Shown: positions 20,470-31,875 of the stretch, piece after piece | How positions within the stretch are numbered: position 1 is the first letter of the stretch | How the letters are laid out: every line of letters starts with the position of its first letter | DNA from: Gammaproteobacteria bacterium | GTDB taxonomy: Bacteria > Pseudomonadota > Gammaproteobacteria > Pseudomonadales > Pseudohongiellaceae | Direction of reading: 5' to 3' | Length of the DNA stretch: 64,000 nt | NCBI GenBank assembly: GCA_008081045.1 | Contig: VMDC01000001.1 | Span: 1 to 64,000, forward strand | Program-made: the position numbers and the translations under genes | Notes under the pieces: model-generated | Databases searched by the model: none | The model's input: the letters and a program-made list of their open reading frames with translations, nothing else | Told to the model about the DNA's origin: nothing

Positions 20470-20748
20470 ATGACTACTGCAACAGCGCGCCACATTCTGG
20501 TGGACACAGAAGCTCAGTGCCTCGAGCTCAAAGAGAAGATTGAAAACGGTGAAGACTTTGCAGACATTGCCAGACAGTTCTCCAGCTGTCCCTCTAAAGC
20601 GCAGGGTGGAGATCTGGGTCAGTTCGGACCCGGGATGATGGTGAAAGAATTCGATGAAGTGGTGTTCAGCGCGGAAGTGAATTCGCTGCAGGGCCCGGTG
20701 AAAACCCAATTTGGCTATCACCTGCTGGAAGTGACCAGCCGCAGCTAG
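20470..20748 (+). CDS. ppiC: parvulin-type peptidyl-prolyl isomerase
   Basis: Single-domain cytoplasmic parvulin of 92 residues like E. coli PpiC, which speeds cis-trans isomerisation of proline bonds. Family blocks ARHILVDTEAQC, FADIARQFSSCPSK, GGDLGQFGPGMMVKEFDEVVF and KTQFGYHLLEV are all present. The start at 20470 has a strong AAGGAG element 6 bp upstream; the track start (20452) lies before it. The stop is 6 bp before the ArsC-Nudix fusion, so the two are probably translationally coupled. Confidence 0.94.
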   Translation: MTTATARHILVDTEAQCLELKEKIENGEDFADIARQFSSCPSKAQGGDLGQFGPGMMVKEFDEVVFSAEVNSLQGPVKTQFGYHLLEVTSRS

Positions 20749-20754
20749 TGCGCC

Positions 20755-21822
20755 GTGCACATCCTGTTTCTTTGTACGGGTAATTCCTGTCGATCACAAA
20801 TGGCAGAAGGCTGGGCACGTGCCTCAGCGGCGCAGCTTTCTGACCCGGAGGCTTTTTCCTTCTCCTCGGCCGGGCTGGAAGCACACGGCCTCAATCCCCG
20901 CGCCGTTGCTGTTATGGCCCAGAATGGCGTCGATATCAGCGCGCACACCTCTGACATTCTGACAGACGAGATGCTGGCCGCCGCCGATCTGGTTGTGTCG
21001 GTGTGCTCCCATGCGGATACCAACTGCCCTCTGTTGCCAGCAGGGACCGCAAAGCGTCACCTGCCTTTTACCGATCCGGCACAGGCAACGGGCCCGGAGG
21101 CAGATATCAATGCCTGCTTTGAGTCGGTATGCGGTGAGATTCGCGATGCCATGGCCGATCTGATTCACGAACTCAGTGCGAACCGGCAGATGTCTGTCAG
21201 ACAGGATTCAGATGAACCGTTGTTTCAACAAAGTGACGTGGAGATCCAGAGCCAGTCTGCCGTCTACCAGGGCTTTCTGAAAGTCGAAAAGCTGCACCTC
21301 AAGCATCAGTTGTTCGGGGGCGGCTGGAGTGAGCGTCTTGAGCGCGAGCTACTGATCAAGGAGCAGGCCGTCGGAGTGTTATTGCTCGACCCGGATACTG
21401 ACCGGCTGGTGATGGTGCGCCAGTTCAGAGCGGGGATGCTGTGGCAGCCCGAATCGCCCTGGCCGCTGGAACTGGTGGCCGGAATGGTGGACAAGGAAGA
21501 GACGCTGGAGGCCGTTGCCCTGAGAGAAACCCGGGAAGAAACCGGTCTGACGGCCAGCGGGCTGGTCAAAATCTGTGAATACTTCAACAGTCCGGGGGCC
21601 TCGACTGAAAAGGTCACGCTGTTCTGTGCGAAAGTCGACGCTGAGGCTGCCGGCGGCATTCATGGCCTGGAACAGGAGCATGAAGACATTAAAGTCGTTG
21701 TATTGCCGCGTGAGCAGGCGCTGCAAAGGGTAAGATCCGGCGAAATCAATAATGCCATGTCAGTGATTGCGCTGCAGTGGCTGGAACTCAATCAGAAAAC
21801 TCTCCAGAAAACATGGACCTAG
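20755..21822 (+). CDS. fusion of arsenate reductase (thioredoxin type) and ADP-ribose pyrophosphatase (NudF)
   Basis: One uninterrupted 355-codon frame with a GTG start encodes two enzymes. Residues 1-140 are an ArsC/low-molecular-weight phosphatase domain: P-loop CTGNSCRS (C7), plus C84 and C91 in CSHADTNCP, the three cysteines expected of thioredoxin-coupled arsenate reductase. Residues about 150-355 are a NudF-like ADP-ribose pyrophosphatase with a full Nudix box GX5EX7REXXEEXGX (about 243-265) and the C-terminal NAMSVIALQWLELN block of NudF. The linker (about 140-150) is Ser/Gln-rich. An internal ATG at 21190 lacks a good ribosome site but could give free NudF. The nudF-yqiB-cpdA order is conserved. 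Confidence 0.9.
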   Translation: MHILFLCTGNSCRSQMAEGWARASAAQLSDPEAFSFSSAGLEAHGLNPRAVAVMAQNGVDISAHTSDILTDEMLAAADLVVSVCSHADTNCPLLPAGTAKRHLPFTDPAQATGPEADINACFESVCGEIRDAMADLIHELSANRQMSVRQDSDEPLFQQSDVEIQSQSAVYQGFLKVEKLHLKHQLFGGGWSERLERELLIKEQAVGVLLLDPDTDRLVMVRQFRAGMLWQPESPWPLELVAGMVDKEETLEAVALRETREETGLTASGLVKICEYFNSPGASTEKVTLFCAKVDAEAAGGIHGLEQEHEDIKVVVLPREQALQRVRSGEINNAMSVIALQWLELNQKTLQKTWT

Positions 21823-21858
21823 TCTCATACGGGCCGGCGCGAACCGGGGAAAATTCTC

Positions 21859-21886
21859 ATGACAATCGCGCCTGATTGGTTAAAAT
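21859..21886 (+). promoter_or_regulatory. candidate sigma70 promoter upstream of yqiB
   Basis: ATGACA and TAAAAT are separated by 16 bp. It lies 37 bp after the ArsC-NudF stop and would give a leader of about 195 nt before the yqiB ATG. No known riboswitch pattern is recognised in that leader. Confidence 0.4.
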
Positions 21887-22087
21887 GTGATGCTGTCGAC
21901 AGTTGTCGCCAAAGCCGCATGGTAGCTTTAGTCTGCCGTCCGTAGGCGGTGAATTACCCGAGGCTCTGGGTCCGGCAGGTCGCAGTCGCAGCACCGTGTC
22001 CGGCGGATCGCCCTGCTGAATGCCGGGAGCCGGCAAGTGTCGCCTAAGCCTGTCGGGAAAATCGTAAAAACGTATACCAGAGAATCA

Positions 22088-22645
22088 ATGCCAAAATCCG
22101 ATTACAGTGTCGATCTGATCAAGCAGATGGCCGAATGCGACGCCAATTACATTCGCTTGCTCAAGCTGGTGCCTGAAATGAGCGCCTACCTCGACCGCTC
22201 CTTTGCGGACATTGCCTCGACCGATGAGGGCCCGGGTCAGGCGATTTCAGACGAAGAGCCGGAGAAGGCGCTGGAAGGCCGGGTCACCCGCTTTTGTCTG
22301 GCAGACTATGATGACATGGACGGAGTGAATGAGCCGGTCACCGTAGAGATCAAGATCCTTGAGGCATTCAAATACACCAGCACTCTGGAAATTGTGCAGA
22401 AGCCCGAGTTAACAAAATGGATGACCAACCCGTCCATGCTGGTGCGCGTTTACCATGATGCCAGCACTGCGGAAGTGGTCTCCTATCAGGGCCATCGTAA
22501 GCTTAAGCCCCGTTATGCCAAGCCAAACCCCGAGATGTATCACTCGGATGAAAAAATGCAGGTTAATCAGTTTTTGGGCGAGTGGCTGACGCACTGCCTG
22601 AAATCCGGTATCAGTGAGAAGGTGCCAGAGCTCACCTATTCCTGA
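22088..22645 (+). CDS. yqiB: DUF1249 family protein (YqiB)
   Basis: 185-residue cytoplasmic protein of unknown function, always found beside cpdA and nudF. The YqiB core is clear: MAECDANYIRLLKLVPEM near the start, SMLVRVYHDASTAEVVSYQGHRKLKPRY, and DEKMQVNQFLGEWLTHCL at the end. An acidic insertion (about residues 40-70) makes it longer than the roughly 140-residue E. coli protein. I chose the ATG at 22088; the track start at 22037 adds 17 unsupported residues. cpdA follows after 20 bp. Confidence 0.9.
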   Translation: MPKSDYSVDLIKQMAECDANYIRLLKLVPEMSAYLDRSFADIASTDEGPGQAISDEEPEKALEGRVTRFCLADYDDMDGVNEPVTVEIKILEAFKYTSTLEIVQKPELTKWMTNPSMLVRVYHDASTAEVVSYQGHRKLKPRYAKPNPEMYHSDEKMQVNQFLGEWLTHCLKSGISEKVPELTYS

Positions 22646-22665
22646 GTGAGCCTGTGAAATAGCAG

Positions 22666-23481
22666 ATGGCAAAAGATCAACACAGTCCGGTCCGAATCGT
22701 TCAGATAACAGACACTCATCTGTACAGTGAGGGGTCGGGCACGCTGTTGAAAATGAACACCAAGCACAGTTTTGAACAGGTGCTTGAGCTGGTCCGGATG
22801 CATGACAGCCCGCCTGATCTGATCTTGGGTACCGGTGACATCGCACAAGACGCCTCCGAGCCAGCCTATGAATACTTCAAGTCCAGTATCGGGATGCTGA
22901 ACGCGCCTTTCATGTGGCTGCCCGGAAATCATGACAACGCGCTGCTGATGCGGTCGTTGGCTGAAGGGACGTCGGCGGCACACAAGCATATGCAGTTGGG
23001 CCACTGGCTGATTGTGATGCTTGATACCAGCGTGGACGGGCAGGTGCATGGCGCGCTCTCAGAGGATGAGCTGGCGTTTCTCAGTGCCCAGCTTGAAGCA
23101 TCGGAGCTCAGCGATTCAGTGGATCATATTCTGGTCAGCATGCACCACAATCCCGTCAAAGGCACAGCCGGCTGGATGAAAGACATCGGTCTGCAGAATC
23201 CTCGGAATTTCTGGGAGACAGCCAAAACATCCAGCAAGCTCCGGGCGGTAGTTTATGGTCACATCCATCAGGAGCTCGATTTCGAGTTTGAGGGTATCCG
23301 GTGTCTGTGTACCCCCTCCACCTGCATTCAGTTCAAACCTGATGTGGTTAACTTTGCGCTGGACAAGCAGAATCCGGGCTATCGAAATCTGGTGCTTCAT
23401 TCGGATGGCAGTATTGAGACTCAGGTGATACGCGTCGCCGGTGAGCAATTGGAAGCAGATTTCAGCAGCGGTGGCTACTGA
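22666..23481 (+). CDS. cpdA: 3',5'-cyclic-AMP phosphodiesterase
   Basis: Class III cyclic nucleotide phosphodiesterase that hydrolyses cAMP, lowering CRP-dependent signalling. The 271-residue calcineurin-like metallophosphatase has all the dinuclear metal motifs: DTH (16-18), GDIAQD, GNHD, the HHNP His and GHIH. It is in the conserved yqiB-cpdA-yqiA-parE order. No strong ribosome site precedes the ATG, which fits coupling to yqiB. Confidence 0.94.
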   Translation: MAKDQHSPVRIVQITDTHLYSEGSGTLLKMNTKHSFEQVLELVRMHDSPPDLILGTGDIAQDASEPAYEYFKSSIGMLNAPFMWLPGNHDNALLMRSLAEGTSAAHKHMQLGHWLIVMLDTSVDGQVHGALSEDELAFLSAQLEASELSDSVDHILVSMHHNPVKGTAGWMKDIGLQNPRNFWETAKTSSKLRAVVYGHIHQELDFEFEGIRCLCTPSTCIQFKPDVVNFALDKQNPGYRNLVLHSDGSIETQVIRVAGEQLEADFSSGGY

Positions 23482-23561
23482 TCTGCTGCCCTGCGCGCCT
23501 CGTTTTCCGTTCCGGGCTATCTCCCTTCTCCCGCCAGTCGCTGCTGTGCTGAGATACTGTC

Positions 23562-24164
23562 ATGGGCACTGATCATCATATTCTGTATCTGCACGGGTTT
23601 TTGAGCGCGCCACAGTCCAGTAAGGCCCGTGAGACAGTGGCCTACTGTAACGGCAGAGGCATGTCGGACCGGATTCACGTGCCGTTTATGAAGCACGGCC
23701 CGGCCGCCACCATGGCAGAACTCACGGCGCTGATTGATAATCTGCCACAAGCCAAGTTGGGCCTGATTGGCAGCAGCCTTGGCGGATTCTACGCCGCTTG
23801 CCTGTCTGAGCAGTTCAATCTGCCGGCGGTGCTGATCAATCCCGCGGTTGGCCCATTTGACAGGTGGGAATCCTATCTCGGTGATCATCAGAATTACTAC
23901 ACTGACTCTGTTCATACGGTGACGCCTGCTTATATCCGGGAACTGAGACAACTCGACTGCAAGACGCTCAGGTATCCGCAAAATTTCAGAGTGATGGTGC
24001 AGACCGGTGACGAGACTCTCGATTACCGTCTGGCCGCTGAAAAGTTCAGTAAAGCCGAACTGGTAATCCGGCAAGGAGGCAGTCACAGTTACGACGGATA
24101 TGCAGAGGAATTGCCTGCGATAGAGGCGTTTTTGCTATCAAGAATTACTGAATCTGTGCGATAG
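23562..24164 (+). CDS. yqiA: YqiA family alpha/beta-hydrolase esterase
   Basis: Small (200 aa) cytoplasmic alpha/beta-hydrolase. The N-terminal ILYLHGFLSAPQSSKA strand and oxyanion region, the nucleophile elbow GSSLGGFYA and the late His in GGSHSYDGY form a complete catalytic triad set with an Asp in QTGDETLDY. E. coli YqiA has esterase activity with acyl-CoA and nitrophenyl esters; the physiological substrate is unknown. parE begins 50 bp later. Confidence 0.93.
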   Translation: MGTDHHILYLHGFLSAPQSSKARETVAYCNGRGMSDRIHVPFMKHGPAATMAELTALIDNLPQAKLGLIGSSLGGFYAACLSEQFNLPAVLINPAVGPFDRWESYLGDHQNYYTDSVHTVTPAYIRELRQLDCKTLRYPQNFRVMVQTGDETLDYRLAAEKFSKAELVIRQGGSHSYDGYAEELPAIEAFLLSRITESVR

Positions 24165-24172
24165 AATATTAT
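24145..24172 (+). promoter_or_regulatory. candidate sigma70 promoter for parE
   Basis: TTACTG and TATTAT are spaced 16 bp apart, overlapping the end of yqiA and 43 bp before the parE ATG. Found by eye. Confidence 0.4.
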
Positions 24173-24175
24173 TGA

Positions 24176-26134
<1,959 letters not shown>

Positions 26135-26170
26135 TCGTCATGCAACCTGCGGTTGCTAGCGAGCAAACCT

Positions 26171-28423
26171 ATGAACGAAGACATTATCCTCAGTGACGAC
26201 GGCGTCGAACAGATAGCTCTGCGCAGCTATACGCAGCAGGCCTATCTGAATTATTCGATGTACGTCATCAACGACCGTGCTCTGCCCAGTATCGGTGACG
26301 GGCTTAAACCGGTTCAGCGCAGAATCATCTATGCGATGTCTGAGCTTGGCCTGAAGGCTTCGGCTAAGTTCAAGAAGTCAGCCCGAACCATCGGTGATGT
26401 TATCGGCAAGTTTCACCCGCACGGTGATTCCGCCTGCTATGAAGCCATGGTGCTCATGGCGCAGCCGTTTACCTATCGATATCCGCTGGTGGATGGACAG
26501 GGTAACTGGGGTTCGCAGGACGACCCAAAGTCTTTTGCGGCGATGCGCTATACGGAATCGCGACTGCGTAATTATGCAGATGTACTGCTGGGTGAGCTAG
26601 GCCAGGGCACGGTCGAATGGAAGCCGAATTTCGACGGCACACTGGACGAACCGGAAATGCTGCCGGCACGGTTGCCTAATGTGCTGCTTAACGGCGGTAG
26701 CGGGATTGCTGTGGGGATGGCGACAGACATTCCACCGCACAATCTTCATGAAGTTGCCCAGGCGCTGATCCATCTGCTCGATAACCCCAAAGCAACGCTG
26801 CAAGACATCGGCAAGCACATCAAGGGTCCGGATTTTCCCACTGAAGCGGAGATCATCACCCCTCAGTCTGAAATTGAAGAAATGTACCGCACCGGTCGCG
26901 GAACCATGAAGGCCCGCGCGACCTACGTGAAAGAAAATGGCGAGATTGTCATTACCGCACTGCCATATCAGGTTTCCGGTGCCAAGATTCTTGAGCAGAT
27001 TGCTGCGCAGATGCAGAAAAAGAAGCTGCCTATGGTGGTTGATCTGAAAGACGAGTCGGACCATGAAAACCCGACGCGAATCGTCATTGTGCCGCGCTCG
27101 AATCGGGTGGATATCGACAGTGTCATGTCGCACTTGTTTTCCACCACGGACCTGGAAAAGAACTATCGTGTGAATTTCAACATGATAGGGATCAACAAGC
27201 GCCCTCAGGTTAAAGACCTGGTAAGTCTGCTGAAAGAATGGCTGCAGTTCCGAACTGTCACGGTCCGGCGCAGACTCCAGTTTCGTCTCGACAAGATACT
27301 TGATCGTTTGCATATCCTTGACGGCCTACTGATTGCTTTCCTGAATATTGATGAGGTCATCAAAATTATTCGTCAGGAAGACAAACCCAAGCAGGCGTTG
27401 ATGAAGGCGTTTAAGATCAGCGAGCGCCAGTCAGAAGCAATCCTTGAGCTGCGCCTGCGACAGCTGGCCAAGCTTGAGGAGATCAAGATTAAAACCGAGC
27501 AGCAAGAGCTGAGTGACGAACGTAAAACTCTGGAGCAGCTGCTGAAGTCAGCTACCCGCCTGAAAACGTTTATCAAGAATGAAATCAAGACCGATGCGGA
27601 AAAGTTCGGCGACGCACGGCGCTCCAGGCTGGTGGAGCGCGAAGAGGCCAGAGCCTTCAGTGAAACCGAGCTGCTCTCTACCGAGCCCGTCACCATTGTT
27701 CTGTCGGAGCGCGGGTGGATGCGCTCGGCCAAAGGTCACGATGTGGATCCCCGCGCACTGCAGTACAAATCGGGGGACGGTTTTAAAATCGCTGCGCGTG
27801 GGAAAAGCAATCAGCTGGCCATTTTCCTCGATTCCACCGGTCGGGCTTACTCTCTGCCCGCGCATACCCTGCCTTCGGCACGCGGCCAGGGGGAGCCGGT
27901 TTCCGGTAAAGTGAACCCGCCGTCGGGTGCAACGTTCGAGGGAGTTGTGATCGGCGATGACGACAGAGATGTCTTGCTGGCCAGTGATGCCGGTTATGGC
28001 TTCGTCGCCAAGCTCGGAGACCTGATCAGCAAAAACAAGTCAGGTAAAGCCATCTTGCGCTTGCCGAAAGGGTCGGTATTGCTGCCGGCTGTGATGATTC
28101 AGAATTATGACAGCGATCGAATTGTTTCGGTGACCAACGAGGGACGCATGCTCATGTTCCCTCTGAGTCAGCTTCCCCGTTTAGCCAAAGGCAAGGGCAA
28201 CAAAATCATTAACATCCCGAGCGCCCGTGTTGCCGAGCGGATTGAATTTGTTGTCGCCATGACAACGGTGACCGCGGAAGACACCCTGACGGTTTATGCC
28301 GGTCGGCGTCATCATAATCTGAAACCGGCTGATCTGCAGCACTACCAGGGTGAGCGCGGGCGCCGCGGTAATAAGTTGCCCCGGGGCTTTCAGAATGTGG
28401 ATCGCATCGAAGTCCTGACATAG
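26171..28423 (+). CDS. parC: DNA topoisomerase IV subunit A
   Basis: DNA-cleaving subunit of topoisomerase IV, 750 residues from the ATG at 26171 (the track uses a TTG six codons earlier). The breakage-reunion domain has the catalytic Tyr in [10 protein letters not shown]. The quinolone-resistance region [12 protein letters not shown] keeps Ser and Glu at the usual mutated positions, so it looks wild-type. A coiled-coil tower and a C-terminal beta-pinwheel region (ending [12 protein letters not shown]) follow. Transcription probably ends at the hairpin after the stop. Confidence 0.97.
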   Translation: MNEDIILSDDGVEQIALRSYTQQAYLNYSMYVINDRALPSIGDGLKPVQRRIIYAMSELGLKASAKFKKSARTIGDVIGKFHPHGDSACYEAMVLMAQPFTYRYPLVDGQGNWGSQDDPKSFAAMRYTESRLRNYADVLLGELGQGTVEWKPNFDGTLDEPEMLPARLPNVLLNGGSGIAVGMATDIPPHNLHEVAQALIHLLDNPKATLQDIGKHIKGPDFPTEAEIITPQSEIEEMYRTGRGTMKARATYVKENGEIVITALPYQVSGAKILEQIAAQMQKKKLPMVVDLKDESDHENPTRIVIVPRSNRVDIDSVMSHLFSTTDLEKNYRVNFNMIGINKRPQVKDLVSLLKEWLQFRTVTVRRRLQFRLDKILDRLHILDGLLIAFLNIDEVIKIIRQEDKPKQALMKAFKISERQSEAILELRLRQLAKLEEIKIKTEQQELSDERKTLEQLLKSATRLKTFIKNEIKTDAEKFGDARRSRLVEREEARAFSETELLSTEPVTIVLSERGWMRSAKGHDVDPRALQYKSGDGFKIAARGKSNQLAIFLDSTGRAYSLPAHTLPSARGQGEPVSGKVNPPSGATFEGVVIGDDDRDVLLASDAGYGFVAKLGDLISKNKSGKAILRLPKGSVLLPAVMIQNYDSDRIVSVTNEGRMLMFPLSQLPRLAKGKGNKIINIPSARVAERIEFVVAMTTVTAEDTLTVYAGRRHHNLKPADLQHYQGERGRRGNKLPRGFQNVDRIEVLT

Positions 28424-28434
28424 CCGGGTGCGCT

Positions 28435-28458
28435 CGCCGCAAGCGCGGCGCCTGTTTT
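28435..28458 (+). terminator. candidate rho-independent terminator after parC
   Basis: Stem CGCCGC/GCGGCG with AAGC loop, followed after two bases by TGTTTT. The T tract is short, so strength is uncertain. It lies between convergent parC and the YtjB/AhpA-like gene. Confidence 0.5.
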
Positions 28459-28483
28459 GCCGGACTGCGGTGAAGTAAGGAAC

Positions 28484-29923
28484 CTAGTCAGCGAACAGCG
28501 TCACCAGCTGCATCGCCTGCCGCTCTATCAACGGTTTGTATTCGGCCATTGGCTCCCTCGCGAGAAAGGTGGCAATGCGCACGTCATCGCCAATCTCGAA
28601 CTCTTCCTCGGCGTCCAGTCGGCTCAGACCGCCGGCCTGCTCAAAGCTGACCGCTGAAATCAGCAGGGCATTGTCCGGGCAATGCTGACAAATTGTGCGT
28701 GCCTCATCCAGCGTCTCGCCGCTGAGGTTATTGCTGGACTGTGTGATGGGCGAATAGAGACTGTTGAGCGACTGCCCGCTGTGCACTGCTATTCGGTATT
28801 TTGCAGGTATCGGGTCGTCTCCCACGTCATTGACATCGCCAATTATTTGTAGAAACAACTGTGCGCAGCAGGCTCCGAAAAAGGCCTGATCCTCTTCCAT
28901 TTCAACGTCATTGAAATGGATGACAGCTTCACCGTCTGCACAGAAACAGACGCTGCCGTTATAGAGGCGAGAAGCTTTGTCGATGTAGAAATAATATTTG
29001 TTGAGCAGTTCAAAGAGCGTCTCGCCGGGCAGCGTCGAGGCAAGGTACTGGTAGTTCGCCATGCTGATTACCAGCAGGGTTGTGGCCTGCCCGCCGGCCG
29101 CTGTGCCTGAAGACTGATGGTCCGCACTGGGTGCTCGGGTGCTGAGCTGGTTCAGAAAGGTATTTTGGGCAAGAAATTCTGCGGTTGCATTGTACTGCCG
29201 AATGGCTGCGCTGAGTTCATGATTGGATTCCGGCTCCGGGCAGGTATCGATCTCGCCCTTGCGGATATTGCTGAGAGCGAACGCCAGCAGATTGGCCGGG
29301 AAACTCACCACATACTGGAAGTAGATTCCGCTCAGCAGCACACAGACCGTCAGCAACAGAAAAGTGGCACCGACAATCAGCAGAAGACTGTTCGCTGCTC
29401 CCGCCTCGATATAGTCGAGGTTAAGCTCAAGCCGCACCGTCCCCGCAACCGCGCCGTTGAGCGTAATCGGTGCTTCATATTCTGCGCGAATGGATGCCTG
29501 CGGGACGGGCAAAGGCACCAGTGGGCGTATGGCTTCTTCGCGACCCTCCGCTTCGGCCAGCACGGCATCATCGACGCTGAGTACTGAGATTCGCTGAATG
29601 CCGGTGGCTTCAGTCAGGCTGTTGAGGACCACGTTCATGCTGATCAGATCGTTAGCCAAAACCAGTTCGGTCAGCTGCATGGCGGTTTGCTCGGCGAGAG
29701 CCTGACCGAGCCCGTCTGCTTGCTGCTGCAATAAACTGCGATTGCTGTAGCTGCTGATCAGCCAGAAGACGCACATGGCGAGGACCAGAAGCAGACATCC
29801 GGTGACCGTAAATTTGGTCGAAACCCGGCTCAGCGTCGGCCTGTGCTGAGAAGGTGCTTCTGCGTCTGTGTCAGGTGTTTTTGTCAAGCCAGAAAATCTT
29901 TTCGATGCGCCATGCAGGGGCAA
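28484..29923 (-). CDS. YtjB/AhpA-like membrane protein with degenerate nucleotide-cyclase domain
   Basis: 479-residue inner-membrane protein. An N-terminal cytoplasmic tail and membrane segment (about 40-60) precede a periplasmic region of about 120 residues, a second membrane segment (about 178-202) and a HAMP-like linker, as in the YtjB/AhpA family found near serB and parC in Pseudomonas. Residues about 275-450 resemble a class III cyclase homology domain (LFELLNKYYFYIDKASRLYNGSV, AKYRIAVHSGQ), but the first metal-binding Asp position reads VISMANY, so cyclase activity is unlikely. Function unknown; perhaps a sensor. The domain reading is by eye. Confidence 0.65.
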   Translation of the reverse strand: MPLHGASKRFSGLTKTPDTDAEAPSQHRPTLSRVSTKFTVTGCLLLVLAMCVFWLISSYSNRSLLQQQADGLGQALAEQTAMQLTELVLANDLISMNVVLNSLTEATGIQRISVLSVDDAVLAEAEGREEAIRPLVPLPVPQASIRAEYEAPITLNGAVAGTVRLELNLDYIEAGAANSLLLIVGATFLLLTVCVLLSGIYFQYVVSFPANLLAFALSNIRKGEIDTCPEPESNHELSAAIRQYNATAEFLAQNTFLNQLSTRAPSADHQSSGTAAGGQATTLLVISMANYQYLASTLPGETLFELLNKYYFYIDKASRLYNGSVCFCADGEAVIHFNDVEMEEDQAFFGACCAQLFLQIIGDVNDVGDDPIPAKYRIAVHSGQSLNSLYSPITQSSNNLSGETLDEARTICQHCPDNALLISAVSFEQAGGLSRLDAEEEFEIGDDVRIATFLAREPMAEYKPLIERQAMQLVTLFAD

Positions 29924-30065
29924 GAATAACAGGAGCGTCGCATTGTCCCAAACAGTTGGAACGTGGCCGATCGACGCGGTATGCGAAAGCGAGGCCTCTC
30001 AGGCGGGCAGATGCCGCTATACCCCTCCTGAATGACGCAATCTGGCAAGCGCTACTGATGAATAC

Positions 30066-31091
30066 TCAGCCCAGTCGCGTTTTACTGTCACTGCCCGGGT
30101 CTTCTCTGACCAGCCGAGGGACCAGATAGCCGGGCAGCAGGGCACGGATTTCGGTGATCAGGTTCAGGCCTTCTTGTTCGTCGACCAGAAAATGTCCGGT
30201 TCCGGCAACCCGATCCGGCAGGTGCAGATAGTAAGGCAGTACATTCATGTCAAACAGTTTATGACTCAGCGAAACCAGACATGCTGCATCATCATTGATG
30301 CCTTTGAGCAGTACTGACTGATTCATCAACGTTGCGCCCGTTGCTCTGAGCTTTTGCATGGCGAGCTGCACCGAGGAGTCAATCTCCTGACCGTGGTTGC
30401 AATGAATGACAATTACCAGTTTGCTATTCAGCGACGCGAGCGTCTGGCACAGACTGCGGGTAATCCGCTGCGGGATCACTACCGGCAGACGGGTGTGGAT
30501 ACGAATGGTGGTGATCTGTCTGAGTGTGTCGATCTGAGTCAACAGCCAATTGAGATAGTTGTCTCCCGCGGCCAGCGGATCACCGCCGCTCAGAATGACC
30601 TCGGAGATGCTGCTGTCCCTGCCGATCTGCCCCAGAGTTTCCTGCCACTGCTGCTTGCCCGGCGTGTTGGTCGCATAGTCAAAGTGTCGCCTGAAGCAAT
30701 ATCGGCAGTGCACTGCACAATGAGGCGCTGCGGTAAGCAGAACACGACCCCGGTATTTTTGCAGCAGTCCTTGCGCCTGATTGAAGCTTCTTTCCTGCAG
30801 GGGATCTTCACTGAGCGAGGAATCCACCTCCTCTTCCAGCTGGCTCGGCCAGACCTGCCGCAACAGTGGGTCGTCCCATTTGCCCGGCTGCATGCGCCGC
30901 GCAAATGGTCTGGGCACCTTGAGAGAAAACCTGTCCAGTCCGGACTGGGCCAGTAGGCTATCGGAGCCCTGGTTGCTGTCGAGCTGGAGAATTTCGGTTA
31001 ATTCCTTTGGATCTGTGATGAGATCAGCTAATATTTCCTGCCATTTTTCAGGCGGGTCAGAAGTGATGACCGATAGGGCAGCGTTGCTCAT
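30066..31091 (-). CDS. epmB: EF-P beta-lysylation protein EpmB (lysine 2,3-aminomutase)
   Basis: Radical SAM, PLP-dependent lysine 2,3-aminomutase that produces (R)-beta-lysine for elongation factor P modification. The 341-residue product has the CX3CX2C cluster motif in HCAVHCRYCFRRHF, the LSGGDPL block, and the PLP region PYYLHLPDRVAGTGHF. It resembles E. coli EpmB along its length (KLRATGATLMNQSVLLKGIND). It is divergent from efp, with 180 bp between, and epmA follows efp, so the complete modification module is here. Confidence 0.96.
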   Translation of the reverse strand: MSNAALSVITSDPPEKWQEILADLITDPKELTEILQLDSNQGSDSLLAQSGLDRFSLKVPRPFARRMQPGKWDDPLLRQVWPSQLEEEVDSSLSEDPLQERSFNQAQGLLQKYRGRVLLTAAPHCAVHCRYCFRRHFDYATNTPGKQQWQETLGQIGRDSSISEVILSGGDPLAAGDNYLNWLLTQIDTLRQITTIRIHTRLPVVIPQRITRSLCQTLASLNSKLVIVIHCNHGQEIDSSVQLAMQKLRATGATLMNQSVLLKGINDDAACLVSLSHKLFDMNVLPYYLHLPDRVAGTGHFLVDEQEGLNLITEIRALLPGYLVPRLVREDPGSDSKTRLG

Positions 31092-31271
31092 GACTGGATA
31101 CGGGCGTTAACTGTTCGGAATTCAGACCGGGTCACAATTTGTGCGGTGGTTTCGTCGCATCATAGCAACAATGCGGATGACAAGCAGGCTTATCCGTGAA
31201 AACACAGGTAAACTTTTCGTCCGGGGTCCGGTCGCCTCCGAGATACCCAGACAGAAGAAAGGAGACAGCAA

Positions 31272-31844
31272 ATGGCAAGCTACGCAACCAACGAATTCAA
31301 ATCAGGACTGAAAGTGCTGGTCGACGGAGAGCCCTGCTCTATCCTTGAAAACGAGGTGGTTAAGCCCGGTAAAGGCCAGGCTTTCAATCGCGTGAAATTT
31401 CGCAATCTGCGTAACGGCAGAGTCTGGGAACGTACGTTTAAATCCGGAGAGTCGATTGAAGCGGCCGATGTCATGGAAATCGACATGGAATATCTCTATG
31501 CGGACGGTGAGTTCTGGCACTTCATGAAAACTGACGGTAGTTTCGAGCAGGTGGCGGCGGACGCAAGCGCAATCTCTGAGGCGAAAGACTGGCTCAAGGA
31601 ACAGGATGTCTACCAGGTGATTCTCTGGAACGAGGCGCCAATCTCGGTGTCGCCACCGAATTTTGTTGAGCTTGAGGTCACGGAAACAGACCCCGGACTT
31701 AAAGGCGACACGGCTCAGGGCGGCACCAAGCCGGCTACTTTGAGCTCGGGCGCGGTGGTCAAGGTGCCACTGTTCGTCAATATCGGCGATGTGCTGCGTG
31801 TCGACACCCGCACGGGTGAGTATCAGAATCGCGTCAGCAAATAA
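31272..31844 (+). CDS. efp: elongation factor P
   Basis: Relieves ribosome stalling at polyproline stretches. The 190-residue protein has the three expected beta-barrel domains: N-terminal KOW-like domain with the modified Lys34 in VKPGKGQAF, a central OB domain and the C-terminal OB domain ([28 protein letters not shown]). An AGGAG-type element (AAAGGAGA) precedes the start. It sits between epmB and epmA, so Lys34 is expected to receive (R)-beta-lysine. Confidence 0.98.
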   Translation: MASYATNEFKSGLKVLVDGEPCSILENEVVKPGKGQAFNRVKFRNLRNGRVWERTFKSGESIEAADVMEIDMEYLYADGEFWHFMKTDGSFEQVAADASAISEAKDWLKEQDVYQVILWNEAPISVSPPNFVELEVTETDPGLKGDTAQGGTKPATLSSGAVVKVPLFVNIGDVLRVDTRTGEYQNRVSK

Positions 31845-31875
31845 ATCACCATCCGCCTTTGAGCGTTGACTTAGC

